Source: Leifsonia xyli (GTDB lineage: Bacteria; Actinomycetota; Actinomycetes; Actinomycetales; Microbacteriaceae). From it: 64,000 bases of DNA. A program made the translations under genes and the position numbers. Below, in pieces: positions 26,392 to 36,575 of the stretch. Below the pieces are notes generated by a model. It ran no database searches, was not told where the DNA came from, and saw only the letters and a list, made by a program, of their open reading frames with translations. Each line of letters starts with the position of its first letter. Position 1 is the stretch's first letter. The stretch spans positions 1-64,000 of the forward strand of contig CP014761.1 in the NCBI GenBank assembly GCA_001647635.1. The letters run 5' to 3'.

Positions 26392-27657
26392 TCAGGCCGC
26401 GCGCGCTCTCCGCGGAACGTAGCGCGGGATGTAGCGGGCCAGCATCCCGGCGCCGACCAGGCCGAGCACGCCCATGACCCCGCTCGCGAACGAGATCGAG
26501 ACCAGCGCCGTCAATAGGGAGACGAACAGGGGAGCGGCGGCCTGACCGGCGTCGGCGGAGAACCGCCACGCGCCCAGGAAGGCCGCAGGCCGCTCCTTCG
26601 GTGCCAGGTCGGCGCCGAGCGTCATCACGATGCCCGAGCCGATCCCGTTCGCGACCGAGAGGAACAGCGAGACGCCGATGTACCAGGCGACCGCCGAGCC
26701 GAGGTCGTGGCTGAACGACAGCACGAGGAAGCCGAGCCCGAGCCCGATCATCGACGGGATGGCGCTCCACATCCGGCCGAACCGGTCCATGATCTGGCCG
26801 CTCGCGTAGAACAGCGCGAAGTCGACCGCGCCGGCGATGCCGATGATCAGCGCGGTGTTCGCCTCGCTCAGTCCGATGGACACGGCCCACAGCGGCAGCA
26901 GCACGGTGCGCGCCGACCGGACGGCGGCGACCAGCGAGACGCCGGCGCCCATCCGCGCGAGCACCTCGCGGAACGACCAGATGGTGCGGAACAGGCCGTG
27001 CGTGCGCTCCTCCGCGTCCTCCTCGCCGGCCGTGACCTGCGCGCCGGTCTCGTCGGCGACCCGCGGCGACGGGCCGAACATCCGCTCGGGATCGGGCAAT
27101 GCGATGAGCACGATCACCGAGCCGAGGCAGCTGACGATGAAGATCCAGAACACCGACTGGGTGGAGCCCGTGAGCGCGATGATCCCGGACGCGATCAGCG
27201 GCCCGACGAACCAGCCGGCGCGGAAGATCCCGCCGAGCGTCGACAGCGCGCGCGCCCGGTAGCGGATCGGCACGTACGTCGTCATGAACGCGTGCCTCGC
27301 CAGGGCGAACACGGCGGTGGCGACGCCCACCACGAAGATGCCGACCATGAGCACCCAGTAGTTCGGGGCGAGCAGGCACACCACGACGCCCGCGATAGCC
27401 ACGGCGGCCGCGCCGATCATGGAGGTGCGCTCGCCGAAGCGCGACACCACCCAGCCGCTCGGGATGTCGCCGGCCAGTTCGCCGAGCATCACCATGGACG
27501 CGATGAATCCGGCCATCGCGAGCCCGGCGCCGAGGTTGCCCGCGGCGACGGGGATGATCGGGATGATCGCCCCCTCGCCGACGGAGAAGAGGAGCGTCGG
27601 CAGGAAGGCGGCGAGGGCGACGGAGCGGAAGTCGAAGGGGCGCTCGTCGGAAGTCAT
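26392..27657 (-). CDS. MFS transporter
   Basis: 421 residues from ATG 27657. Twelve hydrophobic segments with a longer acidic loop (GAQVTAGEEDAEE) between TM6 and TM7. The loop-2 motif region is GWVVSRFGERTSMIGA, in place of the classical GxLaDrxGrr. A second copy, QIMDRFGRMWS, precedes TM9. Probably a drug or metabolite exporter. It is divergent from prfB. Confidence 0.9.
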   Translation of the reverse strand: MTSDERPFDFRSVALAAFLPTLLFSVGEGAIIPIIPVAAGNLGAGLAMAGFIASMVMLGELAGDIPSGWVVSRFGERTSMIGAAAVAIAGVVVCLLAPNYWVLMVGIFVVGVATAVFALARHAFMTTYVPIRYRARALSTLGGIFRAGWFVGPLIASGIIALTGSTQSVFWIFIVSCLGSVIVLIALPDPERMFGPSPRVADETGAQVTAGEEDAEERTHGLFRTIWSFREVLARMGAGVSLVAAVRSARTVLLPLWAVSIGLSEANTALIIGIAGAVDFALFYASGQIMDRFGRMWSAIPSMIGLGLGFLVLSFSHDLGSAVAWYIGVSLFLSVANGIGSGIVMTLGADLAPKERPAAFLGAWRFSADAGQAAAPLFVSLLTALVSISFASGVMGVLGLVGAGMLARYIPRYVPRRARAA

Positions 27658-27724
27658 GTCGTTAACACCGTACAACTGTTAGCTCGGTCGACTGTGCTGA
27701 CCGTTCGGTAGGCTGGATGCCGAC

Positions 27725-28837
27725 ATGATCGAACTCGACCTCTCCTCCCAGATCGCGGACCTGCGCTCCACCTTCGACGACATCGCGGCGGTGGTCGACG
27801 TGCCGAAGCTCCGCGCCGAGATCGCCGACCTCAGCGAGCAGGCCGGCGCTCCCGACCTCTGGGACGACACCGCCAACGCGCAGAAGGTGACCAGCGCGCT
27901 CAGCCACCGTCAGTCCGAGCTCGGTCGCATCACCGCGATCGAGCGGCGCCTGGACGACCTGGAGGTGCTGGTCGAGCTGGCCAACGAGGCGGACGACGAG
28001 GAATCGGCCGCCGAGGCTCGCGCCGAGCTGGCGTCGCTGCAGACGGCGCTCGGCGACCTCGAGGTGCAGACGCTGCTGAGCGGTGAGTACGACGAGCGCG
28101 CGGCGATCGTGACCATCCGATCGGGCGCCGGCGGCGACGACGCCACCGACTTCGCCGAGATGCTCATGCGCATGTACCTGCGCTGGGCGGAGCAGCACAA
28201 GTACCCGGTCAAGGTGATGGACACGTCCTACGCCGAAGGCGCGGGGATCAAGTCCGCGACCTTCGAGGTGGACGCGCCGTACGCGTTCGGCACGCTGTCG
28301 GTCGAGGCCGGCACCCACCGCCTCGCCCGGATCAGCCCGTTCGGCTCGGCGGACAAGCGCCAGACGTCGTTCGCGGCGGTCGAGGTCATCCCGCTGATGG
28401 AGGAGGCGACCGAGGTCGACATCCCCGAAGGCGACATCCGCATCGACGTCTTCCGGTCCTCGGGCCCGGGCGGCCAGTCGGTCAACACGACCGACTCCGC
28501 GGTCCGCATCACGCACCTCCCGACCGGCATCGTCGTGTCGATGCAGAACGAGAAGTCGCAGATCCAGAACCGCGCCGCCGCCATGCGCGTGCTGCAGACG
28601 CGACTGCTCCTGCTCCAGAAGGAGGAGGAGGCGGCCAAGAAGAAGGAGCTCGCCGGCAACATCACCGCGAGCTGGGGCGACCAGATGCGCTCGTACTTCC
28701 TCTACGGCCAGCAGTTGGTCAAAGACCTCCGGACCGGCTTCGAGTCCGGTAACCCGAGCTCGGTCTTCGACGGCGACCTCGACGGCTTCATCGCGGCGGG
28801 CATCCGCTGGCGCGCCGGGAGTAAAGCGGACGACTAG
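27725..28837 (+). CDS. prfB: Peptide chain release factor 2
   Basis: 370 residues, ATG 27725. Stop-codon reading motif SPF at 204-206 and the peptidyl-hydrolase motif GGQ at 249-251 in [20 protein letters not shown]. It ends translation at UGA and UAA. There is no in-frame UGA near codon 26, so the autoregulatory frameshift known from E. coli is absent, as usual in actinobacteria. First of prfB-ftsE-ftsX-smpB. Confidence 0.97.
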   Translation: MIELDLSSQIADLRSTFDDIAAVVDVPKLRAEIADLSEQAGAPDLWDDTANAQKVTSALSHRQSELGRITAIERRLDDLEVLVELANEADDEESAAEARAELASLQTALGDLEVQTLLSGEYDERAAIVTIRSGAGGDDATDFAEMLMRMYLRWAEQHKYPVKVMDTSYAEGAGIKSATFEVDAPYAFGTLSVEAGTHRLARISPFGSADKRQTSFAAVEVIPLMEEATEVDIPEGDIRIDVFRSSGPGGQSVNTTDSAVRITHLPTGIVVSMQNEKSQIQNRAAAMRVLQTRLLLLQKEEEAAKKKELAGNITASWGDQMRSYFLYGQQLVKDLRTGFESGNPSSVFDGDLDGFIAAGIRWRAGSKADD

Positions 28838-28887
28838 CGCATGTCGCTACTGCGGATCGTGCCCGGGTTGCTTAGTCTCGAAGGGTC

Positions 28888-29952
28888 ATGATCCGGTTCG
28901 AACACGTATCCAAGCAGTACGCGGGCACGGCGCGCCCGGCGCTGAACGGCATCAACCTGGAAGTGCTGCGCGGAGAGTTCGTCTTCCTCGTCGGCGCCTC
29001 GGGTTCCGGCAAGTCCAGCTGCCTGCGCCTCATCCTCAAAGAGGAGAAGCCGACCAAGGGGAAGATCCACGTGCTGGGTCAGGACCTCGGCACGATCTCC
29101 TCCCGCAAGGTCCCCTACTTCCGGCGCAACATCGGCGTCGTCTTCCAGGACTTCCGCCTGCTCCCGAACAAGACCGTCTTCCAGAACGTCGCGTTCACGC
29201 TGCAGGTCATCGGCAAGTCGCGTGGCTTCATCCAGGAGGCCGTGCCGGACGTTCTGAAGATGGTCGGCCTCGACGGCAAGGCCCAGCGACTGCCGCACGA
29301 GCTCTCGGGCGGTGAGCAGCAGCGTGTGGCGATCGCCCGCGCCGTGGTGAACAAGCCGCAGGTGCTGCTGGCCGACGAGCCGACCGGAAACCTCGACCCC
29401 GCGACCAGCGCGGGCATCATGGCCGTACTGGAGCGCATCAACGCCGGCGGCACCACGGTGCTCATGGCGACGCACGAGGCGGCGATCGTCGACCAGATGA
29501 AGCGCCGCGTGATCGAGCTGGTCGGCGGCCAAATCGTCCGCGACGAGCGCCACGGCGGTTACGGCTTCACGGCCGCCGTCCCGATCGCGCAGCCGTTGCA
29601 GCGGGACGAGCCCGTCTCGGTCGCGACCCCCGTGTACGCGGGCGGCATCCCGGCGGAGGCCCAGGCGGAGGCGCCCATGACCCGCCCGCACGCGCCGACC
29701 TCGGTGCCGACGGCTCCGGTCGCGCTGCCGCAGCAGACGGCGCCGGTGCAGCCGGTGCAGCCGCAGCACACGGCCCCGGTCCATCCCGTCGCGCAGCAGC
29801 AGGCCGTGCCGCAGCCGCAGCAGCCCGTCACCGCTCCGCCGTCGTCGGAGCAGCTGCCCGACCACCTCAACTTCACCGCCAACCTCGACCTCAGCGGCCT
29901 GCGCGACAACGCCGACCGCGAGGGCGACCAGAATGTGGGGCCGACGAAATGA
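28888..29952 (+). CDS. ftsE: Cell-division ABC ATPase FtsE with a long Pro/Gln-rich C-terminal tail
   Basis: 354 residues, ATG 28888. The normal FtsE core takes about 225 residues: Walker [12 protein letters not shown], signature [15 protein letters not shown], Walker [13 protein letters not shown] and switch MATHEAA. A tail of about 130 residues follows, made mainly of Pro, Gln, Val and Ala and ending in an acidic patch ([14 protein letters not shown]). FtsEX controls peptidoglycan hydrolases at the septum. The stop overlaps the ftsX ATG. Confidence 0.94.
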   Translation: MIRFEHVSKQYAGTARPALNGINLEVLRGEFVFLVGASGSGKSSCLRLILKEEKPTKGKIHVLGQDLGTISSRKVPYFRRNIGVVFQDFRLLPNKTVFQNVAFTLQVIGKSRGFIQEAVPDVLKMVGLDGKAQRLPHELSGGEQQRVAIARAVVNKPQVLLADEPTGNLDPATSAGIMAVLERINAGGTTVLMATHEAAIVDQMKRRVIELVGGQIVRDERHGGYGFTAAVPIAQPLQRDEPVSVATPVYAGGIPAEAQAEAPMTRPHAPTSVPTAPVALPQQTAPVQPVQPQHTAPVHPVAQQQAVPQPQQPVTAPPSSEQLPDHLNFTANLDLSGLRDNADREGDQNVGPTK

Positions 29953-30854
29953 GATTCGGACTCATCTGGTCGGAGGTCGGCAACGGCCTCCGCCGCAACC
30001 TCTCCATGGTCGTCTCCGTCATCCTGGTGACGTTCATCTCGCTCACCTTCGTGGGCACCGCCGTGCTGCTGCAGCTGCAGATCGGCCAGATGAAGACCTA
30101 CTGGTACGACCGCGCCCAGGTCGCCGTGTACATGTGCACCGAGACCGACAACTGCCCGGGCGGCGCCGCCAACGACCAGACCATCGCGGCGGTCGAGAAG
30201 CAGCTCAAGTCTCCAGAACTCGCGCCGTACATCCAAAAGTTCTACTTCCAGGACCAGAAGCAGGGCTACGAGCAGTTCAAGGAGCAGTTCAAGGGCAATC
30301 AGATCGCCGACTTCGTCACGCCGGACATGATCCCGCAGACGTTCTGGGTGAACCTGAAGGACCCGAACAACTCCGCCGTGCTGACCGAGACGCTCTCCGG
30401 AGCCGCCGGTGTGCAGAGCATCGTGGATCAGCGCAGCTATCTCGACCAGATCTTCAGCATCCTGAACGCGGCCAGCTACACCGCGATCGGCATCGCCGCC
30501 CTGATGCTCGTGGCGGCGGTACTGCTGATCGCGACGACGATCCGGCTCTCCGCGTTCTCCAGACGCCGGGAGATCGGTATCATGCGGCTGGTCGGCGCCT
30601 CCAACCGCTTCATCCAGACGCCGTTCATCATCGAGGGCGTGATCGCCGCACTGATCGGCTCGATCCTCGCGTCGGTCGTGATCGCCGTCGGGGTGCAGTT
30701 CTTCGTGCGGGGATACCTGAGCCAGCGCATCCAGTCGATCAACTTCGTCGGGATGGATCAGGCCTGGCTGGTCATCCCCATCCTGATCGTGATCGGCGTG
30801 GTGCTCGCCGCGGCGTCGGCGAACTTCGCGATCCGCCGGTATCTGCGGGTCTGA
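29949..30854 (+). CDS. ftsX: Cell-division permease FtsX
   Basis: 301 residues; ATGA overlap with ftsE. One N-terminal membrane segment, an extracellular domain (about 55-165) with two cysteines in [12 protein letters not shown], then three C-terminal membrane segments with the FtsX signature [24 protein letters not shown] (here [18 protein letters not shown]). It transmits FtsE state to a wall hydrolase. Cys pair may be a disulfide in the extracellular loop. Confidence 0.95.
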   Translation: MRFGLIWSEVGNGLRRNLSMVVSVILVTFISLTFVGTAVLLQLQIGQMKTYWYDRAQVAVYMCTETDNCPGGAANDQTIAAVEKQLKSPELAPYIQKFYFQDQKQGYEQFKEQFKGNQIADFVTPDMIPQTFWVNLKDPNNSAVLTETLSGAAGVQSIVDQRSYLDQIFSILNAASYTAIGIAALMLVAAVLLIATTIRLSAFSRRREIGIMRLVGASNRFIQTPFIIEGVIAALIGSILASVVIAVGVQFFVRGYLSQRIQSINFVGMDQAWLVIPILIVIGVVLAAASANFAIRRYLRV

Positions 30855-30922
30855 CCCGCTAGACTGGATGGCTGCCCGGCGCCGTGCCGGGCAGCGATCC
30901 GCGTCGACGTCAGGAGCGAGCA

Positions 30923-31399
30923 GTGCCGAAGGAGAAGGGCCAGAAGGTCGTGGCCACCAACCGCCGCGCGCGCCACGACTACACGATCGAGGACACCTTC
31001 GAGGCGGGACTGGTGCTCACGGGCACCGAGGTGAAGTCGCTCCGGCTGGGGCGGGCGTCGCTGGTCGACGGCTACGCGTTCGTCGACGGGGGAGAGGCGT
31101 GGCTCGACGCCGTGCACATCCCCGAGTACGCGGACGGCACCTGGAACAATCACGCCCCGCGGCGCAAGCGCAAGCTGCTGCTGCACAAGGCGCAGATCCT
31201 CAAGATCGAGAACAAGGTCAAGCAGGGCGGCTACACGATCGTCCCCCTGTCGATCTACTTCAACGACGGGCGCGCCAAGGTCGAGATCGCGATCGCGAAG
31301 GGCAAGCGCGAGTACGACAAGCGCCAGGCGCTGCGCGAGCGTCAGGACCAGCGCGAGGCTCAGAGGGCCATGTCCACCCGCAACCACCTCGGCGAGTGA
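30923..31399 (+). CDS. smpB: SsrA-binding protein SmpB
   Basis: 158 residues from GTG 30923 with AGGAG at 30912-30916. Typical Smp[40 protein letters not shown], and a basic C-terminal tail ([20 protein letters not shown]). It carries tmRNA to stalled ribosomes. The partner ssrA lies 2.3 kb downstream, with three other genes between. Confidence 0.96.
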   Translation: MPKEKGQKVVATNRRARHDYTIEDTFEAGLVLTGTEVKSLRLGRASLVDGYAFVDGGEAWLDAVHIPEYADGTWNNHAPRRKRKLLLHKAQILKIENKVKQGGYTIVPLSIYFNDGRAKVEIAIAKGKREYDKRQALRERQDQREAQRAMSTRNHLGE

Positions 31400-31412
31400 C
31401 AGACTGAGGAGC

Positions 31413-32180
31413 ATGGACTCCACCGCTCAGCGCATCCCGATCGAAGGCACGTACAACTTCCGGGATGTGGGCGGATACACGGCCGACGGCGGGGTCACCC
31501 GGCCGGGCAAGCTGTTCCGGGCCGACGCGCTCGGCCGGCTCGGCGCGGCGGGACGCGACGGCCTGCGCCAGCTGGGCGTGCGGGTCGTCATCGACCTGCG
31601 CGACGACTTCGAGGTGCAGGCGCTGCCGGACGACCTGGACGGGCTCGGCATCGAGGTGCTGCACCTGCCGGTGTTCGAGGGGTCCGGTGCGTCGGCGTCG
31701 ACCGTCGGGTCCACCATCGTGCACCTGTACGACAAGATCGTGTTCCAGCACACGGACGTCATCGTGCGGGCGCTGCGCGAGATCGCCGACACCGGCGACG
31801 AGCCGGTCGTCGTGCATTGCACCGCGGGCAAGGACCGCACGGGCATCGTCGTCGCGCTCGCCCTGCTGGCCGTCGGCGTCGATCGCGAGACCGTGATCGA
31901 GGACTACGCCGCCACCGAGGCGAATCTCCAGGGCCCGTGGCTGGAGGGGATGCTCGAGCTCGTCCGCGGCTACGGCGTCGAGGTGACGCCCGACCTGCGC
32001 GTCATCCTCGGCGGCAGCCCGCGGGAGGCGTTGGAGACGACGATCGACCGCATCGAGGAGCGCCACGGCAGCGTCCACCGGTACCTGCTCGCGGCCGGGC
32101 TCGACGAGGTGGAGCTGGCGAAGCTGCGGTCGGTGCTGGTCGACGCGGACGCCTCCGAGGCATTCACACCGAACCCATAA
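31413..32180 (+). CDS. Tyrosine-protein phosphatase (DSP/PTP-like)
   Basis: 255 residues, ATG 31413, 13 nt after smpB. It has the NFRDVGGY start motif near residue 15 and the catalytic HCTAGKDRTG loop at 135-144 with C136 and R142. The lysine and aspartate after AG give the MptpB/lipid-phosphatase-like CxxGKDR form, so it may act on phosphotyrosine or phosphoinositides. Cytosolic. The closest characterised relatives of this type are actinobacterial PTPs. Confidence 0.9.
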   Translation: MDSTAQRIPIEGTYNFRDVGGYTADGGVTRPGKLFRADALGRLGAAGRDGLRQLGVRVVIDLRDDFEVQALPDDLDGLGIEVLHLPVFEGSGASASTVGSTIVHLYDKIVFQHTDVIVRALREIADTGDEPVVVHCTAGKDRTGIVVALALLAVGVDRETVIEDYAATEANLQGPWLEGMLELVRGYGVEVTPDLRVILGGSPREALETTIDRIEERHGSVHRYLLAAGLDEVELAKLRSVLVDADASEAFTPNP

Positions 32181-32210
32181 CATCCCCGAAGCCGGGCCTC
32201 GGGTCTGTCC

Positions 32211-32219
32211 TGCTTATAT
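32211..32219 (+). promoter_or_regulatory. Extended -10 promoter for a leaderless transcript
   Basis: TGC followed by TTATAT (TGnTAnnnT form) ends at 32219. A start site 7 nt later falls on the A of the ATG at 32226. No Shine-Dalgarno stands before either ATG 32220 or 32226, so the downstream gene is probably read from a leaderless mRNA. Confidence 0.5.
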
Positions 32220-32225
32220 ATGAGA

Positions 32226-32840
32226 ATGAGCAACACCCAGCCCACGGAGCCGATCCCGCCTCGACAGGAGCCGCCGGTGCCGCCGGCCGCCGCAGCCGGG
32301 CCGGCGCCCGTCGCCGAGCCGTTCTACAAGCGGCACGGTCTCGCCTTCGCGATCTCGACTCTGGTGCTGTCGATCGTCGTCCTGATCGGGATCTTCGCAG
32401 CCGGCGCCTTCGCGGTCGCCGGTGTCGTCTCCCGAGTGGGGGAGCGGATGATCTCGCACTCGGTGCCGCATCAGGTGCAGCCGGGCGCTCCCGGGCTTCA
32501 GGGCGGTCCGGGCAACGGCGGCGGCAAGGGCGACGGAGGCAAGGGCGGTGGGCTGCAGCAGGGCCAGGCGCTCGTCCGCGGCACCATCGCATCCATCTCC
32601 GGCGACACCTGGACGATCGACCGCCAGAACGGCGCCTCGGTCGACGTGAAGGTGACCACCTCCACCGTCTACGGCACGCCGGGCCAGTCATCGTCGAAGT
32701 CCGACTTCGCCGCCGGGGACGAGGTCGTCGTCATCGGCAGCCGCACCGACGGCACGCTCACGGCGAAGCGCATCCTGAAGCTGGACTCCTTCCCGACCCG
32801 TCCGCCGTCGACGCCCGGGCCCGCGACTCCCGGCTCCTGA
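32226..32840 (+). CDS. Membrane-anchored protein with a DUF5666-like domain
   Basis: 204 residues from ATG 32226 (ATG 32220 in frame is an alternative). A Pro/Ala-rich cytosolic start, one membrane segment (about 43-68) and a Gly/Lys-rich linker with GGGKGDGGKGGG. Residues 110-180 form a beta-rich domain (VRGTIASISGDTWTID, VTTSTVYGTPG, GDEVVVIGSR) like DUF5666 or OB-type domains. It faces the outside. Likely leaderless. Function unknown. Confidence 0.78.
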   Translation: MSNTQPTEPIPPRQEPPVPPAAAAGPAPVAEPFYKRHGLAFAISTLVLSIVVLIGIFAAGAFAVAGVVSRVGERMISHSVPHQVQPGAPGLQGGPGNGGGKGDGGKGGGLQQGQALVRGTIASISGDTWTIDRQNGASVDVKVTTSTVYGTPGQSSSKSDFAAGDEVVVIGSRTDGTLTAKRILKLDSFPTRPPSTPGPATPGS

Positions 32841-32852
32841 ACCGGAGGACGC

Positions 32853-33521
32853 TCAGGAGGCGGCGAACCGCGCGTGCACCTGCACGGCGATCGTCAGCTG
32901 CTCGGGCTTGAGCGACAGCGCGGCGCCACCCGCATCGGCCGAGACCGCCCGGGCGAACAGGGGCTGCGGCGGCTGGCCGGGCGCCGACCCGTCGCCGAGC
33001 ATCCCGGGGTCGCTGAGTGCCAGAGGCGTGACCGAGGACAATCCGAGGCTGGTGGCGTAGACGGTCGCCTTCGCGACGGCGTTCTCGACCGCCCGCCGGC
33101 GTGCCTCCTGGGTGAGGGCCTGCCGCCGGGCTTCGGTGAGCGACCAGGTGATCCCGTCGACCGCGACGCCGTCGAGCAGGGACGCCACGCCCACCCAGTC
33201 GGAGAGCGCCGCCAGGTCGCTGAACACCGCGTCGATTCCCACCTCGGTGTGGTGCACCACGTCGCCGCGCGATCCGTCCGGGTTCCACGGCCGGTCTCCC
33301 CAGACGCGGAGCTGGTCGGACGCCCACTGCACGACGGGGCCGCGCTGCGGGTCGTGCAGGTCGCGCAGCTCCGCGGTGAGCGACACCTGGCGCTGCGTGG
33401 TAAGCGCGAGCACCTCATCCCGCGACGGCCCCTCGTAGGAGACCCGGAGCCGCAGCGCACCCCGCTCCGCCGGATGCCGGAGCTCGTACTCGCCCTGGAC
33501 GGTGATGATCGTGTCGGCCAT
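32853..33521 (-). CDS. SIMPL-domain (DUF541) protein
   Basis: 222 residues, ATG 33521. Starts with TIITVQGEYELRHPAERGAL, the oxidative-stress/IRAK-like SIMPL pattern, followed by HHTEVGIDAVFSDLAALSDW and ARRQALTQEARRRAVENA. No signal peptide, so cytosolic. Function of the family is not established; homologs affect oxidative stress or periplasm. It is convergent with the gene ending at 32840; the two stop codons lie inside a short inverted repeat (32834-32840 and 32853-32859). Confidence 0.85.
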   Translation of the reverse strand: MADTIITVQGEYELRHPAERGALRLRVSYEGPSRDEVLALTTQRQVSLTAELRDLHDPQRGPVVQWASDQLRVWGDRPWNPDGSRGDVVHHTEVGIDAVFSDLAALSDWVGVASLLDGVAVDGITWSLTEARRQALTQEARRRAVENAVAKATVYATSLGLSSVTPLALSDPGMLGDGSAPGQPPQPLFARAVSADAGGAALSLKPEQLTIAVQVHARFAAS

Positions 33522-33649
33522 GACCCGATCGTGGCATAAACCAGGAGGACGTGGTGTTGTATGATGAGTAGCTCGCCGCTGATGCGGTGAGGCGGTATCT
33601 GCAACAACTCAACAGCGTGTGACAGCGACCCGGCCGACAGGCCGCGCAT

Positions 33650-34044
33650 GGGGATGATCGGTTTCGACATTGTCTGCGTGACTGTGAGAAGCGGGTCGAG
33701 GATGCATGGTTATCTCGTTAACGATCCATGCGAAAAAATAAGTGCCAATAACAAGAGCACTGTCTCGGCCAAGGCCGACTTCGCCCTCGCGGCGTAAGTT
33801 CACCTCCGCCATTTGAGAGACCGTCAGACCGGGAATCGTTCTCTACCCGGATCCTGGCGTCAGCTAGAGAACTTGCTTCTGCGTTGAGCATCAGGGCGCA
33901 GAGGGACTTCCACTGATACTGGGCCCGCCGGAACAGGTGCCAGCGACAAGTTCCGGGGTCGAGAAAGCGACTTCACTGGCTACGCCCGTAGAAGGCACAT
34001 GACCACAGCAGTGGACGGGGGTTCGATTCCCCCCATCTCCACCA
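33650..34044 (+). ncRNA. ssrA: tmRNA (SsrA RNA)
   Basis: The 5' end GGGGATG pairs with the 3' CATCTCC before A-CCA (CCA encoded at 34042-34044). The 5' part reads GGGGATGATCGGTTTCGACA, the conserved tmRNA start, and the 3' part has a tRNA-like GGTTCGATTCC T-arm. The messenger part is in the middle. Length is 395 nt, usual for actinobacteria. It rescues ribosomes stalled on mRNA lacking a stop codon. A TATGAT box at 33560-33565 could belong to its promoter, without a good -35. Confidence 0.96.
33744..33797 (+). other. tmRNA degradation-tag reading frame
   Basis: From resume codon GCC at 33744 the frame reads ANNKSTVSAKADFALAA and stops at TAA 33795-33797. The ALAA end is the signal for ClpXP/ClpAP and for adaptors. 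The tag length of 17 is slightly longer than the E. coli 10 added residues, as in other actinobacteria. Confidence 0.9.
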
Positions 34045-34093
34045 TTCGGTCGCTGTCACGCGTTGTTCGAGATCCGCGTTCTGCCGTCGGACT

Positions 34094-34336
34094 TCAGGGT
34101 TTCTTATCAGAGCGGGCTTGCGTCTCCGGCGTGTAGCCGCCGTTGTGCCAGTGCCGGGATTTCTCTGCGCGCCATTCCTGGTCGCTTCGCCCCGTCGGCA
34201 CGTTATCGGTGTGAGCCGGGTCGGCGGCCCCGGCTGCCCCGCCCTCGGTGTCCCAGCGGGCGTCCGCCTCCTCACCCTCCGGGGTCTGCGGGGGCGAGTC
34301 CGAGCGTGAGGTGTTGGCCTCGTTCATCGCGCTCAT
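34094..34336 (-). CDS. Small hydrophilic orphan protein
   Basis: 80 residues from ATG 34336, which has a strong AAAGGAAGG ribosome site. Rich in Asp, Glu, Thr, Pro and Trp with no hydrophobic core (for example SDQEWRAEKSRHWHNGGY). It is probably disordered. No family recognised. Its good RBS is the main support for expression. It lies just past the tmRNA. Confidence 0.55.
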   Translation of the reverse strand: MSAMNEANTSRSDSPPQTPEGEEADARWDTEGGAAGAADPAHTDNVPTGRSDQEWRAEKSRHWHNGGYTPETQARSDKKP

Positions 34337-34366
34337 CAGCCTTCCTTTCGTCGATCGCTGCACGAG

Positions 34367-34525
34367 TCAACGGGCACTCGTGGTCGGGTCGGCCAGATAC
34401 GCATCACGCGCCTTCTGAATTCGGTTCGGGTCGCTGCGCGGAGTGGAACGCAACGATTCCCACACCCTGTCTTCGCGCTCTTCGGCTTGCTCCGGGGTGT
34501 CGTGAGGAAAAAGGTGGTCGGACAT
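34367..34525 (-). CDS. Small hydrophilic orphan protein
   Basis: 52 residues from ATG 34525 after ACGGGGACC. Charged and helix-prone (DTPEQAEEREDRVWESL), ending in RIQKARDAYLADPTTSAR. No family recognised. It is transcribed in the same direction as the next orphan gene, 30 nt away, so the two may form one unit. Confidence 0.5.
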   Translation of the reverse strand: MSDHLFPHDTPEQAEEREDRVWESLRSTPRSDPNRIQKARDAYLADPTTSAR

Positions 34526-34868
34526 TCGGTCCCCGTCCCAGCAGGTGCTGTCTGCTTCGCGATGCGATCCACCAGGATGGTCGACCGTCACCGTCGCGGT
34601 CGCTGAACGTCAGACTCTGAGGGGTCATGCGCCGGGGATGCGCGGGTGCTGCCCGTGACTTGAGCATACGCTTCAAAGTCACCGCTGACCGTAAAGCACA
34701 GCGCCCATACGGCAGGGCAGCACTCTCTAGCGGGGAGGCGACCGGGTCCTGCGACGACAAGACCGTCATGATGAGCATCTCTCACATGTTCCCCGGCTCT
34801 ACGCGACCAACCTCACCAAGACCGCCGGGGCGGTCACGATCGACGACTGCTCGGTGAAATGAGCGCGG
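34526..34868. other. 343-bp gap with a possible gene remnant
   Basis: No convincing gene. Base composition is lower in G+C than the surroundings. Near the end, 34799-34861, one frame reads RLYATNLTKTAGAVTIDDCS plus VK stop. This looks like the C-terminus of a once larger protein, with no intact upstream frame. I treat it as a decayed fragment, not a functional gene. Confidence 0.35.
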
Positions 34869-35723
<855 letters not shown>

Positions 35724-35875
35724 GCCGATATTCTCCGGGATTCCGCGGATTCCCGCCGCCCGGTAGACGTCGGCGCCACCCTGCGGTATGAGTGCGACTA
35801 CGTCGAGGATGCGGGGGAACTGTCGTGAACCATCTCGCCGACATCCTCGACAAGCGCGACCGACGCGGTTCCGCC

Positions 35876-36100
35876 TCAGAGCTGGGGCTTGTAGGGCGCC
35901 CAGTCGTCCAGATCGTACTCGAGCTCCACGCCCGTGTAGAGGCGCACCCGCCAGCAGTGCGAGTCGCCGCCCGCGTACTGGCCGGTGACGGTCTCGCACT
36001 CCCACTCGCCGTCCGCCGCGCGTCGCCAGCGGACCAACCCGATGTGCTCCCGCAGCCGGGGTGCGTGCGGCGGGTGGTTGTATTCGCCCTCGTCGATCAT
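35876..36100 (-). CDS. Small orphan protein, paralog of the product of 36576-36806
   Basis: 74 residues from ATG 36100, with AAGGGGGAC upstream. The middle, GLVRWRRAADGEWECETVTG, then QYAGGDSHCWRV, aligns with ISLIRWDRVAGDWKYTTLLA, then EYAGRDDKTWQV of the neighbour: RW x5-6 W x6 YAG x5 W. No known family. Both have strong RBS and are compact and beta-rich. Probably a duplicated module of the same local cluster. Confidence 0.65.
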   Translation of the reverse strand: MIDEGEYNHPPHAPRLREHIGLVRWRRAADGEWECETVTGQYAGGDSHCWRVRLYTGVELEYDLDDWAPYKPQL

Positions 36101-36213
36101 GATGAGTCCCCCTTCGAGAACGATCCGATCGAAAGGTAGGTCCGCGGTCCGCCGGACCACATCATCCCTTCCGCATGAAATCAGGGCATCCCCGGAGCAG
36201 AGCGACGACTCCG

Positions 36214-36573
36214 TCAGCGCTTCTGGAGCGTCCCGATCTCGGTCCCGCCGGAGCGGTAGATCGTGAGGGTGTTCCCGTCGACTTTCGCGGTGTCGGCGAG
36301 GTTGAGCCACGGTGTGACCCCTTCGCATGCCTTCAATGTGGACGCGAACGGCCCGAAGGTGAAGGTGTCGCCGGAGACCGTGCCCGTGCCTTTCAGCGGG
36401 TTGCAGCCGTCCGTGCCGGAGAACGAGCCATCCGCCTCGATGGTCAACGACGGCTGCCCCGGGGCGACCTGACCCCAGTCGCCCGTGAAGGACGAACCGG
36501 ATGACGAGCATCCGGAGAGGAGGATCAGGGCTGAGACCGCGACGACCGCGAACCCGCTCCGCGACGTACGCAT
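36214..36573 (-). CDS. Small lipoprotein with META/HslJ-like domain
   Basis: 119 residues from ATG 36573, 2 nt after the upstream stop. Type II signal peptide with lipobox LLSGCSS (Cys22). The rest, TGDWGQVAPGQPSLTIEADG, and DGCNPLKGTGTVSGDTFTFG, and STLKACEGV, matches META/HslJ domains, which sit on the outer face of the membrane. Role unknown; often linked to stress or motility. It lies between the two paralogous orphan genes and probably in the same transcript. Confidence 0.82.
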   Translation of the reverse strand: MRTSRSGFAVVAVSALILLSGCSSSGSSFTGDWGQVAPGQPSLTIEADGSFSGTDGCNPLKGTGTVSGDTFTFGPFASTLKACEGVTPWLNLADTAKVDGNTLTIYRSGGTEIGTLQKR

Positions 36574-36575
36574 CC

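Noticed and set aside
26707..27711. 334-residue open frame opposite the MFS gene
   Set aside because: Composition is extreme (Asp, Glu, His, Arg), no domain; the opposite strand has a full MFS protein.
27725..27810. Programmed frameshift of prfB
   Set aside because: No in-frame stop or slippery CTT-T site near codons 20-30; the frame is open throughout.
33560..33565. Strong promoter for ssrA at TATGAT
   Set aside because: No matching -35 box within 16-19 bp; kept only as a comment in the tmRNA entry.
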